Shown: piece by piece, positions 33,809 through 44,100 of the stretch | Layout: each line of letters begins with the position of its first letter | How positions within the stretch are numbered: position 1 is the stretch's first letter | DNA from: Dasyornis broadbenti | Taxonomy: Eukaryota; Chordata; Aves; Passeriformes; Dasyornithidae | Direction: 5' to 3' | DNA: 64,000 nucleotides | Assembly (NCBI GenBank): GCA_013397935.1 | Contig: VZRN01001158.1 | Coordinates: 45,741-109,740 of the forward strand | Notes under the pieces: model-generated | Told to the model about the DNA's origin: nothing | Database searches by the model: none | Seen by the model: the letters and a program-made list of their open reading frames with translations, nothing else | Position numbers and translations under genes: made by a program

Positions 33809-36800
33809 ATGGATGCGGGATCGGCTGGGCTGCTCCTCACTCTCCTCCTCCTCCTCTCTGTCCTGTGGTTCCTGGCTTGGAGGAGTGACACGAAGAGGAG
33901 CCGGCTGCCTCCTGGCCCAGCCCCGTGGCCCATCCTGGGCAACTTGTGGCAGAAAGATGTCCTGCCCCTCTACAGGCACTACGAGAAGGTAAGGGACAAG
34001 TGGGAGTGCTGGACCCATGCCCAGCCCCAGCAAGAGAGACAGCAGGAATGTCCCATGCCAAAATAAAAGGGGAATCCCACACGTGACTTTTTTCCTACCT
34101 TTCTTCTCTCGTTTCCCCTCCATCATCTCTTGCTCTGCCAGAATTGCTTAAATCCCTTCTATTGGGAGAGTATCAACCCTGTTATTGAAGTCTTTCTCCT
34201 CCTGTAAGGGATCCACATGGCAATAACCCCTCTAGGACTGCCCAGAGCTGCTTCCAGAGATGATGCTTTGAACTCCCAAAGTGGCACTGAGATAAAACCC
34301 CCAGGGCCAGGGCCAGGGCCAGGGCCAGGGCCAGGGCCAGAGCCAGGGCCATGGCCAGGACCAGGGCCAGGGCCGGGTTGGGAGTGGGATGAGGTTTCAG
34401 CTTTTAGGAAGGCACTGGCCCTCCCTGCAGGGCATTTACCAGTGCTGTGGGCATGAGTCCCAGTTTGAAATGAAGCAAACGGACTGGTGTGGGACCCTGG
34501 CTCACAGAGCTCCCTGTGCCCCCAGCTCAGCAGCACCTACGGCCCCATCTTCACCGTGTGGCTGGGGCTGAAGCCGGTGGTGGTGCTCTGCGGGTACGAG
34601 GCGGTGAAGGACGCCCTGGTGGGACACTCCGAGGAGTTTGGGGGCAGACCCGAGATCCCCCTCCTGATGCAGCTTTCCAAAGACTACGGTGAGTGCCTGG
34701 ATCTCTGCTGGATCTCTCTGGGTGAGCACGTGGCCACACCCAAGTCTAGGGAAGGGCTCAGGACCTAAGACCTCAAACACCCATTTCCCACTCTGCAAGA
34801 CCCTTCAGCTCCTAAGCCCCTTGTCCAAGGACAGTATTAATTCCAGTCAGGTGTTTTCAGCTTTGTTCTGGATTTCTGTAGAGATCCATTCATGCACACT
34901 GTGCACGTGTGCATCATTCCCTGGCTTATTGCCCTGCTGCTCCTCAGCCTGGCTCAGAGCAGGGTCCCCATTCCTGGGAAGCAGCAGGGCAGGCAGGGGC
35001 TGATCTCCACCGTGTCCCTCCAGGGTTTGTCTCCAACAACGAGAAGAAGTGGCGGGAGCTGCGGAGGTTCACGCTCAGCACCCTGCGGGACTTTGGGATG
35101 GGGAAGAGCTCCATGTCCCAGCAGGTGCAGCAGGAGGCTCAGTACCTGGTGGAGCTGCTGGCAAAGCTCGAAGGTGACGTGGGTCCTGTCTTTGCTGGCC
35201 CTGTGGCAGGCAGAGGACACAAAAGAGCCCCACAGGGCACATATGGCCCCTGAGCTGTTTGCAGAGCCTGGTGTGGGTGACCCTTGCAAGGAATGGCTGA
35301 GATCCAGCCCCATCCCTCCCAGGAGCTGCAGGGATGTGCTACAGCCATGGCTGAAGGGCCAGGTGGGAGATCCTGCTCTGAACTGGTGCAGGGGCGGCAA
35401 TCACTGAGGAACATTCCCTGTCAAAAGAACAGGAACAGGGAACTGAACTGCGTGGGTCTGGGAATGCAGTGCTAAGGCACTGCCCTGGTGACACGGGCTT
35501 ATCAGGGGGATGTCCTCCTCTCCAGTAAAACCTGCCAGTGCCCACACCTCCTCTGGGGCTTCCTGGAGATGCCTCTTCTTTCCTCAGCCCAAGGAGGGGT
35601 TTAGGAGCAGTGAGGGGGATGGAGGAGCCCACAGCTCAGCAGGGCTCTTTGCTTTGGCTGTCAGACGCACCAGATCCAGCCAGGGTTCAAAGTCAGGGGC
35701 TCAGAGGGGGAGGAAAGATTGTTTTCTGTCTTGAAGTAGATAAACAAATGGTGACTTTTTGATGCTTTTCTTACCTCTTATGGCTACAGGCAATGCCTTT
35801 GAGCCAATGACCATGTTCAGATATGCAGTTTCCAACGTGATCTGCTCTGTGGTCTTTGGGAGCCGCTACAGCTACACCGACGCGGCTTTCCTGGAGCTGC
35901 TCAACGCCATCGGGAACTACATCAGCTTCTTCCTGTCCCCCATCGCCAAGGTGGGAGCCCTGTGTGCTCAGCACACTCTGACTGCTGCCCTCGGGGGGCT
36001 GAGGATGCTCCCTGGCTCTGGGTCACTCCTTGGCTTTGATGGGCCAGTGTGGCTTTGAGGGAAGGCCCCTGAGCCCTCCTGTGCCCCCTCCCTCTGCAGG
36101 TGTACAACACCTTCCCCAGCATCATGCACCACCTCCCAGGGCCTCACAAGAAGGTCCTGGCTGGGTGCCAGAAGCTGAAGGACCACATCCAGGAGAAGGT
36201 GCAGTTTCACAAGCTGACTCTGGACTCCAGCTGTCCCCGGGACTACATCGACTGTTTCCTGATGAAAGCAGAGAAGGTAAAGGGGCTGCAAAGGGGGGCT
36301 GCCCTCCAGCCTGGCTGCAGCCTGGAATATCACCCAGGCGGTCCTGAATCCCCTCCCCACAACACCATCCTTGCAGGAGAAGGGCAGCCCAGAGAACTTG
36401 TACAGACACGAAGACCTGATCATGTCAGTGTTCAACCTCTTTGGTGCCGGGACGGTGACAACCAGCAACACCCTGGTGTTCTTCCTGCTGATGCTGGCCA
36501 AGCACCCCCACATCCAGGGTATGGCAGCAAAACACAGCTGCTCCTGTGCCTGAGGAGCTCACGGGGCAGAGAGTCCCAGTCCCAGAGGGTCCCATCTGGG
36601 GGCAGACCAAAATCATCCTGTGGGGTCACCAAAGGGTGGGAGCCATCAGACACAGATTCCCACAGGCCAGGGGGATCCAGGTGCTTCTCCCTGTGCTCAT
36701 CCCTGCCCCTGCAGATGGCCCTGGACTGGCCTGTGGGGAGAGATGCTCTGAGTTTTCCTGATCTGGGGAGGGATGAGGATAGAGACTCTGTTTCTGAGTT

Positions 36801-38237
36801 CTTCATGGGATTAGGCCAGGTTTCTCCCCTTCCAGCCCATCCTTGGGTTTGGGGTAAGTGCCCATGGAGGCCAGTAAGAAATTCTGGGGAGGTTTGCACA
36901 GCAGGCACCCAGCCCCCCTCTGCTGTCCCCAGCCAAGGTGCAGGAGGAGATCGATGCCGTGGTGGGCACAGGCCGTGCCCCCAGCACGGAGGACAAGCTG
37001 CGGATGCCCTATACCAACGCAGTGATCCATGAGCTGCAGCGCTTCCACAAGACCCGCATCGAGAACTTCCCGCGCATGACGACGCAGGACGTCCTATTCA
37101 GGGGCTACACCATCCCCAAGGTACCCAGGGTGGCCCTGGAGCCTCTGTCCCCGAGGGAGAGGTGGCAGTGGGGCTTGAGTGAGGTTTGCCTTTGTCCCTG
37201 GACTGTTTGCACACATCTGAAGGTCCTGGGTCTTTCCCAATCCTTGGTGGCAATGACCTTTCAGAGGGGAGCAGAGGGAGGTGAATGTCTCTGTCCTGCC
37301 CATGTCCCTGTGTCCCTTCCTTACCCATCCTGGAAAACAGCTCTTCCACCATGGAGCCGTGCAGGGCTGGAGCAGGAGCTGGAGCAGGAGCTCACCCTGG
37401 TGTGGGGCCAGGCCAGAACCCCCCCCACCCCTCCTGGTTTGACCACGAGCATGGTGTGCAGCACCCATGCTGAGGGAACACCTCCCGCCTTTGGATTTGG
37501 AGCAGTGAGAGGGGTTTTAGCAGAAATCCATGGGAATAACTCGGTACTTTGTGTCTCATGAGCTGCACAGAGACTGGAAGGACAGCAGAGCCAGGCTGCC
37601 TCCCCATGGGAACCTGCTTGGATATTGGGGTGCACACCCAGCCTCCCCTGTGCCCCTCAGATACTTCCCCCTGACTAATCCACCCCAGCAGAGCCCATGG
37701 TGGGGTACTGCTGACCCTTCTCACATCTCTGCCCCATCCCTCTCCCACAGGGCACGCCTGTTATTCCAGTATTTTCCTCCGTGCATTCGGATCCAACCCA
37801 GTGGGAGAACCCCAAAAAAGTGGACCCAGCGCACTTCTTGGATGAGAAGGGCGAGTTCAGGAAGCGCGAGGCCTTCATGGCATTCTCAGCAGGTCAGTGC
37901 TCCCCCCGCCCTGCCAGCTCTGTGCCCAGGGGTGCCAGTGCAAACATCCACTGGCAGCACAGTGCCAGCGTCGCCCTGGGCTGTGTCCCCTCCCTGCCAG
38001 CTCTTCATTCCCCAGCCGTGTCACCCCCTCTCTCCGTGCCCAGGGAAGCGGATGTGCCCGGGGGAGGCGCTGGCCCGCATCGAGCTCTTCCTATTCCTGA
38101 CCACGCTGCTGCAGAGCTTCACCTTCCGGCTGGCCACGGAGCACAAGGAGATGGATTTATTCTCCCTATGGCTTGAGATAGAGAGGAGGGCGATCCCGGG
38201 CAAGTTCTTCGCTATTCCACGCTCGGTGTCCTCCTGA
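33809..38237 (+). CDS. Cytochrome P450, family 2 (CYP2K/2W-like), complete, 9 exons, 498 aa
   Basis: This is a microsomal heme-thiolate monooxygenase oxidising small lipophilic substrates with NADPH-P450 reductase. Exons: 33809-33988, 34526-34688, 35024-35173, 35790-35950, 36100-36276, 36377-36518, 36933-37120, 37751-37892, 38044-38237. This is the canonical nine-exon CYP2 layout, with AG/GT borders and matching phases throughout. The N-terminal membrane anchor (residues about 7-23, Leu-rich) is followed by the hinge RLPPGPAPWPILGN. The C-helix WRELRRF (W124, R128), K-helix ELQR (E358, R361), DPAHFLD and heme loop FSAGKRMCPGE (Cys439) are present. Oddities: Val304 in the I-helix AGTVTTS where family 2 usually has Glu, and Ala431 before FSAG where Pro is usual. 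The heme-loop/K-helix region most resembles CYP2K and CYP2W; the subfamily is not certain, so no symbol is given. Length is typical for CYP2 (about 490-500 aa). Confidence 0.95.
34300..34378. repeat. GGGCCA hexanucleotide microsatellite in CYP2 intron 1
   Basis: About 12 units of GGGCCA, a few interrupted, lie between CYP2 exons 1 and 2. Read as protein they give Gly-Pro dipeptides, but the tract is intronic. Confidence 0.95.
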
Positions 38238-38576
38238 GCAGGGAGAGCAGGACAAGGAAAGGCTCTTCCAGGTGCCTCCACTCCTGACCCCAGAGCGAGC
38301 CCTGTGGCCATGAGGGCACAGCCATAGCCACCATGGAAGGGACACTTTGAGCTTGGAGTTTCTCCTCTGAGAACTGTTGGGCACCTCTACCACCAGCTCC
38401 ATGGGCAAAATGCTCCCAACTCTTCCCTCCACATCCCAGGAACAGGAGGAAGAAGCACTGCTTTTCCTCCCCCTATCCCTACCGGTGCTGTTTGAGCTCC
38501 TCATGGCAGGGCTGCCTGGGGCTCCTGGGCTGAGCTGGAACTCCCTCAGTTTGGTGACAGATTCAGAGTGCTCTGC

Positions 38577-38582
38577 AATAAA
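38577..38582 (+). terminator. Poly(A) signal AATAAA of the CYP2 gene
   Basis: This is the first AATAAA after the TGA at 38235, 340 bases downstream, implying a short 3' UTR. It is followed within 20 bases by GT-rich sequence ('aactgctggtgtttataagg'). Confidence 0.7.
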
Positions 38583-38997
38583 AGTAACTGCTGGTGTTTA
38601 TAAGGACACTCGTGGTGCCTCTTGCATCCAGTTCTTCCCAGTGCAAACCTCCCAGATTCAGAATTTCAGCTCCATGTCTCTTCCTGGGGTGTCTTCACCT
38701 TTCCCAGAACAGCCTGAGCCAGGAAACCACCCAGTTTATTTTAGCTGATTTTCCCCCACGGCTTTAATCTTCAAATGAATCTTACGTGCCTCAGGAATTT
38801 CTTGCTGGTTTCCAAACACTGATCCCGTGGCTCTGAGCCAGGGGAGGGCTCCAGGCAGGCAGAGCCACCTGAGTCCCAGCAGCAGCTGAATGATTCACCT
38901 GGAGCAGGAGCACAGGTTCCCAAGGAAAGGGCTGAGGAGCAGCACAGAGGGGCTGTGGCTCAAGAGGGCTATGTGGGGATTAGATGAGATTTTTAAA

Positions 38998-39400
38998 AAA
39001 TTAAAGAATGGTTTGGATTGGGAAGGGACCTTAAAGCCAATCCAGTTCCACCCCTGCCATGGGCAGGGACACCTCCCACTGTCCCAGGCTGCTCCAAGCC
39101 CCAGTGTCCAACCTGGCCTTGGACACTTCCAGGAATCCAGGGGCAGCAACAGCTTCTCTGGGCACCCTGTGCCAGGGCCTCTGCACCCTCCCAGGGAACA
39201 ATTCCTTCCCAATATCCCATCTGTCCCTGCCCTCTGGCAGTGGGAAGCCATTCCCTCTTGTCCTGTCACTCCAGGCTCTTGTCCAAAGCCCATCTCCAGC
39301 TCTCTTGGAGCCCCTTTAGGCACTGGAAAGGGCTCTAAAGTCTCCCTGGAGCCTCTTCTTTTCCAGGCTGAACAATTCCAATTCTCTCACCTTCCAAAAA
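38998..39400 (-). mobile_element. CR1 LINE 3' fragment (antisense)
   Basis: It begins with the inverted tail 'agaatggtttggattgggaa', continues through the shared block 'ggccttggacacttccagga', and extends further 5' than most copies here ('gctgaacaattccaattctc'). Confidence 0.88.
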
Positions 39401-40189
39401 CACTCAGCTTGCTGTCTCAGTGCGGGGCTGTGTTTTTCTAACTCCTCCACATCAATATTTAACACCAGAAAGTTCCCTCAGATTCCAGTTCAGCTCTGTG
39501 TGCCACTGCCTGAGTCCTTCTGGGGCTCCTGAGGAGACCTGGCAGGGTGGGATGTGCTCCCAGCCCTCCTGTTCCCCTGCCTGGGGATAAGGGTGGCTGC
39601 AGAGGGTGCTGTGCCAGCAGTGGGACTTGGGATCCCTATGAAGTCTGGGACTTCAGGGCATGGGGGAAATTGGGGTTCTGCAGGGGTCTTGGAGCTGCTT
39701 TTGTTGGGGTTTGCCTTGCTGGGATGCTCCTGCAAACATGGAGAGGGGGACAGCAGGCACTCTGTCCTGGGGAGGGGTGGCTGTGCCCGGCTAGAGCTAG
39801 GTGAGATCAGGGACTTGGTTCATCCTCCTGCCTTGTCCCAAGCGATGGATGAACCAGCCTTTACTCTGACTCTAAGTGCATTTGTGACCCTCTGATGACT
39901 AAATCAGCTCTTTGCTTAACCTGGGCAAGTTTGGGACTGGGGAAACAATGTCAGAAACGTGTGTGAGTGAAGCCTTTGCACAATCTCTACCCAAAGCCCT
40001 GGATCAGCACTGTGTTCGTGACCTGGGTGACCTCTGGGGTTCTGTGTCTAAAACCAACAGTGGTGTCCAAAGGCCACCCGTGCTCCCGCTTCCTAGGGTG
40101 TTCCATGCCTGTCTGTGGCACTGCCCAGCCCAGCTGTGCCCCGAGGCCGTGATGCCCTGCCCTGACTGAGGGCTCCCATCCCGAGGGGT

Positions 40190-40472
40190 TGCTGCCATCC
40201 CCCAGCACCCTGACATTCCCTATCACCTTGACACCCTCCGGTATCTTCCAGAACCCCGAAATCCCCTGGCATCCACCAGCACCCCGACATCCCCCATCAC
40301 CCCGAAACCCCAGATATCTCCCAGCACCCCGAAATCCCCTGGCATCCACCAGCACCCCGACATCCCCCATCACCCCGATATCCCCCTGTATCTCCCGGCA
40401 CCCTGAAATCCCCTGCCATCACCTGGCACCCCGACATCCCCAATCACCTCGGCATCCCCCAGCACCCATCCA
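40190..40472. repeat. About 73-bp C-rich minisatellite just upstream of FBXW10
   Basis: Near-identical blocks beginning 'ccccgaaatcccctggcatc' start at 40,254 and 40,327, with a third, more diverged copy near 40,401. Each contains shorter internal 'catcccccatcaccccga' units. Confidence 0.85.
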
Positions 40473-40499
40473 CTGAGCGGGCTCTCCTGAGACTGCGTG

Positions 40500-40588
40500 G
40501 CTCTTAGCAGCATTACGGCGGCGGTTGGAGATTACGGTAACTGTCGCCGGGCAGCCCCGCCGCGGCGGTGGCGGGGAGCTCCGGGCAG
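40500..40588 (+). promoter_or_regulatory. FBXW10: FBXW10 CpG-rich promoter and noncoding first exon
   Basis: A short CpG-dense block ('gcggcggttggagattacgg', 'ccccgccgcggcggtggcgg') ends with a strong donor at 40,588 (CCGGGCAG|GTGAGC). It is about 530 bases before the likely start codon. The exon's 5' end is not visible. Its role as the FBXW10 first exon is inferred from position, CpG content and the donor. Confidence 0.55.
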
Positions 40589-41115
40589 GTGAGCGGCTCC
40601 CTTCCTGTCCTTCCCCAAGGTCACAGCTCCAGTCGCGCTTCTACTGATGAAAATCCAATGGCTTAAGGCAGAGAAGGTTTTCCAGTATTCTCAGTAAAAC
40701 GGAGCGATGTCCTTGGCATGAGGTGTGCCCCCTTGGAGCCTGGGACCGTCACCTTCCCGTGCAGGGGACGGCTGGAGCTGGAGGGTGCAAAGTGCAGAGA
40801 AAACCTCTGTACTGTGTCCCCACCAAGCCCACCCAGGGTGTCCCGTGGCCCCTCTGCTCCCCTGATACTTCCGTAAGTGAGGAGCCCTTGCCTCTCTCTA
40901 GGGCAAGTGTGAGGGGGAAGAGGTATCCCCCGTGTCCCTCAGACCCCGCTGGTGTGAACTGTCCTGCAGACCAAAACCCGAGCACTTCCAGGACTGTAAA
41001 TTCCCTATTTTCCAGGTGGTCAAGCACCAGACCGTGCTTTTGGCCCCAAAACACCGAGTGCCCTGCCCAGGAGGGTCCTGATGCAGAGCTCACCTTAGCT
41101 GATCCAGATGCCACC

Positions 41116-44100
41116 ATGGTTCCCGCATCTCTCCAGTCACACTCCGACGTCAGCCAAATCAAGGATTTCACTCGCTTCCTGCCACTCCAGCTGTCCATGG
41201 CCATCCTGGGTAAAACTGCCCTGATTTTCCAGGGGTGGTTTCCCCTAAGGGTAAGGAATGGTCTCCAGTGGAGATTATCCAATCTGTCCCTTTAATTTCC
41301 CAGGGCTTTTGGATGAAAAATCCCTGGATGCCTGTTCTGCTGTGAATCATCACTGGGCATTCCTGGTCAGCCAGGTCCAGGAGGAGCAGGAGTGTCGGAG
41401 CACTGTACAGCAGAGCCTCCTGCAATTGCAGGTGAGACACCTGAGCTCCTGCCATTATTACGCACTTTGAAAAGGGGCGGGGGTTTGCTGCTGCCCAAGC
41501 TGTTACATGGAAGTTCCTGTACCAGAGGCTGACCCCCAACTCCGCCACGGCCCTTCTTCCTCTAGTTGCAGAGCAAAGCCAGGTGACATTTCACACTGTC
41601 ACAAGGAAGAACAGCTTTTACTCTCCTTTAGAGAGCCTGTGACTCGAAAAATGGATCCAAGCATTCTTCAAGAAAGCAGAGTTTGGTCACAATGAAAATT
41701 TCCAGAGATAGTGGAGACTGGGCAGACCTACAACAGCTTCTGAGGCAGCTCAGGAATGAACTTTGTTTGCTCCACGCAGGGCAAGGGAAATGCAAAGTCT
41801 TTTTGTGAGGAGTTGGAACACAGGAATGCAGAACTCCTGGGAGAGGCTTGTCCTGGCCTGCAGGAGCTGCCACAGACTGAGCGAGATGGGAAGGTGCATC
41901 CCCCAAGAGACAGTCTGGAGTCTCTGCAAGCTTTGGGGTGTGAAGGGAACACAGAAACTCAGCTTTGTGCTGGCCTTCCAGAAAGGCTTCAGGGAAGTTT
42001 TCACAGATTAAAAACGAATCTTAACTGTTGACCAAGGTGTTTTGAGAGCCTCTGATCTCAATGAGTTTGGAATCTGAAACAACTGAGTGCCCACCAAAGA
42101 CAAGATGAGCTTGAAATTTTGCTGCTTATAGAAAGCTTAAGGACAGAGTTTGGAAAAAAAAAATAAAAAGCAATTATTTTTCACAGGAAATTAAACCTTA
42201 GATAGACGAAGTGGTAAATGTAAGCCAGATCTCAAACAACAAGGCAGTGTGTGCAGCTCAACTCTGTAACTTCACCCCATGGAGATGAGCAGCATCCCCT
42301 GTGTGCGTGGGCTCTGCAGTAATTGTTGCCTCTGTTGGTTTCTTCCAGGAGTTGTGTCCTAGAAAAACTATTCCAAACTATGCAAAAAGAGTCAATGTGC
42401 AAATTCCCCAGTTAAATGAGGAGGGCGAGATCACTGAAGTGGAGGACACGGTGCAGAACAAGAGACGTAAATCAAAGGTTGGTTGGAAGCTGTTTGCCTT
42501 CCATGGATCCTGCATTTCAGTGCTTGGGGAGGAAGGAGGGCAGGTCCTGGAAGACAGCACAGTGAATTTGGAGTTGCTTGGCTCTTCTCCCACTCCTGCT
42601 TTTGGATTGCCCCATTGAGGGCAATTCATAGGGACCAGGGCTTGCTCAGCACCTTCCCACATGGGAGGGGCCTCCATTCCCAAACTTCTGCCTCATCCAT
42701 GTGTGTCCCCAGCCACAGCACAGCCCTGAGGCCAAGGGCCTTCTTCGCACAGAATAAAGGGCGCAGCTGTCATTCATGCCACAGAACATGGCACGAGAAC
42801 AGCCCTGGACTAAGCAGGGACTTCCTGCACTCTGGTTTTCCTTACCAACCCTTCAGATCTCTGCTGGGCTCATCACTAGAGCTGATATGTTCAATTCCAT
42901 GGAATAACGCTGCATTCCTCCTTCCCTGAGTAACTTTTCCTTATTTCTCTTTCCATCAGACGGAGGATTTCATTCTGCATGCTGCCTATCGGGAGCTGAA
43001 AACTCACAAGATCAAGCTGGAAGAGAGGAATGTCTTCTGTGGCTCCTACAAGACCCATGTCCTCATGGAGAAGTGAGTAGAGTGTCTGTCTGTGGGGACA
43101 ACAGCAGCTTTAGGAAAGCTGTCCCACTCCCTGTGATCCTCCTGGATGGCTGGAGAAGGCTCCTTCAGCATCCTCCATGAAGGGTAAGAAACGTCCATGT
43201 CAAATCCATTTTTTTAATACCAAGTGAAGCTTACCAAGATAAGCTGTTTTTAAAGGATTAGGGGTCAGTGATCCATGGTGTATCCCAAGGGATATGGGGC
43301 TGAGAGGAGCCCTCAGCCCTCTGTGAGCCCACCCTGACACAAAGGAGGGTGTGCAGGACTAGGGACTGTTGTGGCCTCTGAAAGGATTCACCACTAGGGT
43401 GTTGCCCACACTGCCAGTTAAACTCCAGGGAAATGCTGTCCCAGAGCTCGCAGCTGCCTAAAGCCCACCTCAGCCACTGCTTTTATCCAGGTCAGACAGA
43501 AGAAGGATAATCCATTACAACGGTGGGGATTTGGTGGCCGCTACTGCCTCTGCCAACAGAAAAGTGAGGCTGCTCCGTGTGCCAGGAGGGAAGGAAGTGC
43601 CTCTTCAGCTCCAAGGCCGTGCTGGGCCCATCAGAGCTCTCCACCTCAGTCAGGAGAAAGGGCTCCTGCTCAGCACCAGCTTTGATCTCAACATCAGGTG
43701 AGCTGGGGCTGTGCCTGGGATACCCAGCCCCTGGCAAACAGAGGGGAAAGGGAAGGATGTGGATAAAAATGTAATGCTAAGCCTGACTTGATCATTCCAA
43801 TTTCTCTGACACCTAAGTGGAACAGCTCCTGACTTTAACTCAGTGTGTGGTGTGGGAGAAGAGTTGGGCGCATTAAATAGGAAGCAATCATGGAATCATA
43901 GAAGGGTTTGGGTTGGAAGGAACCTTAAAGCTCATCCAGTGCCACCCCTGCCATGGGCAGGGACACCTTCCACTGTCCCAGGCTGCTCCAAGGCCTGTAC
44001 AACCTGGCCTTGGACACTGCCAGGGATCCAGGGGCATCAACCACCTCCCTGGGTAATCTACAACTTCTCTGAGCATCTTATTAATGAGTAAGATGAAGAA

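Larger units (their letters stand above)
38600..40480. other. CYP2-FBXW10 intergenic region
   Basis: It contains a CR1 fragment and a minisatellite, listed separately. Short open frames (up to about 110 codons) show no family. I found no sign here of an upstream FBXW10 coding exon like the long N-terminal part of the mammalian protein. Confidence 0.6.

Noticed and set aside
33809..38237. Possibility that the P450 is a pseudogene
   Set aside because: All nine exons, phases, splice sites and the heme Cys are intact and a poly(A) signal follows. The unusual residues alone do not show loss of function.
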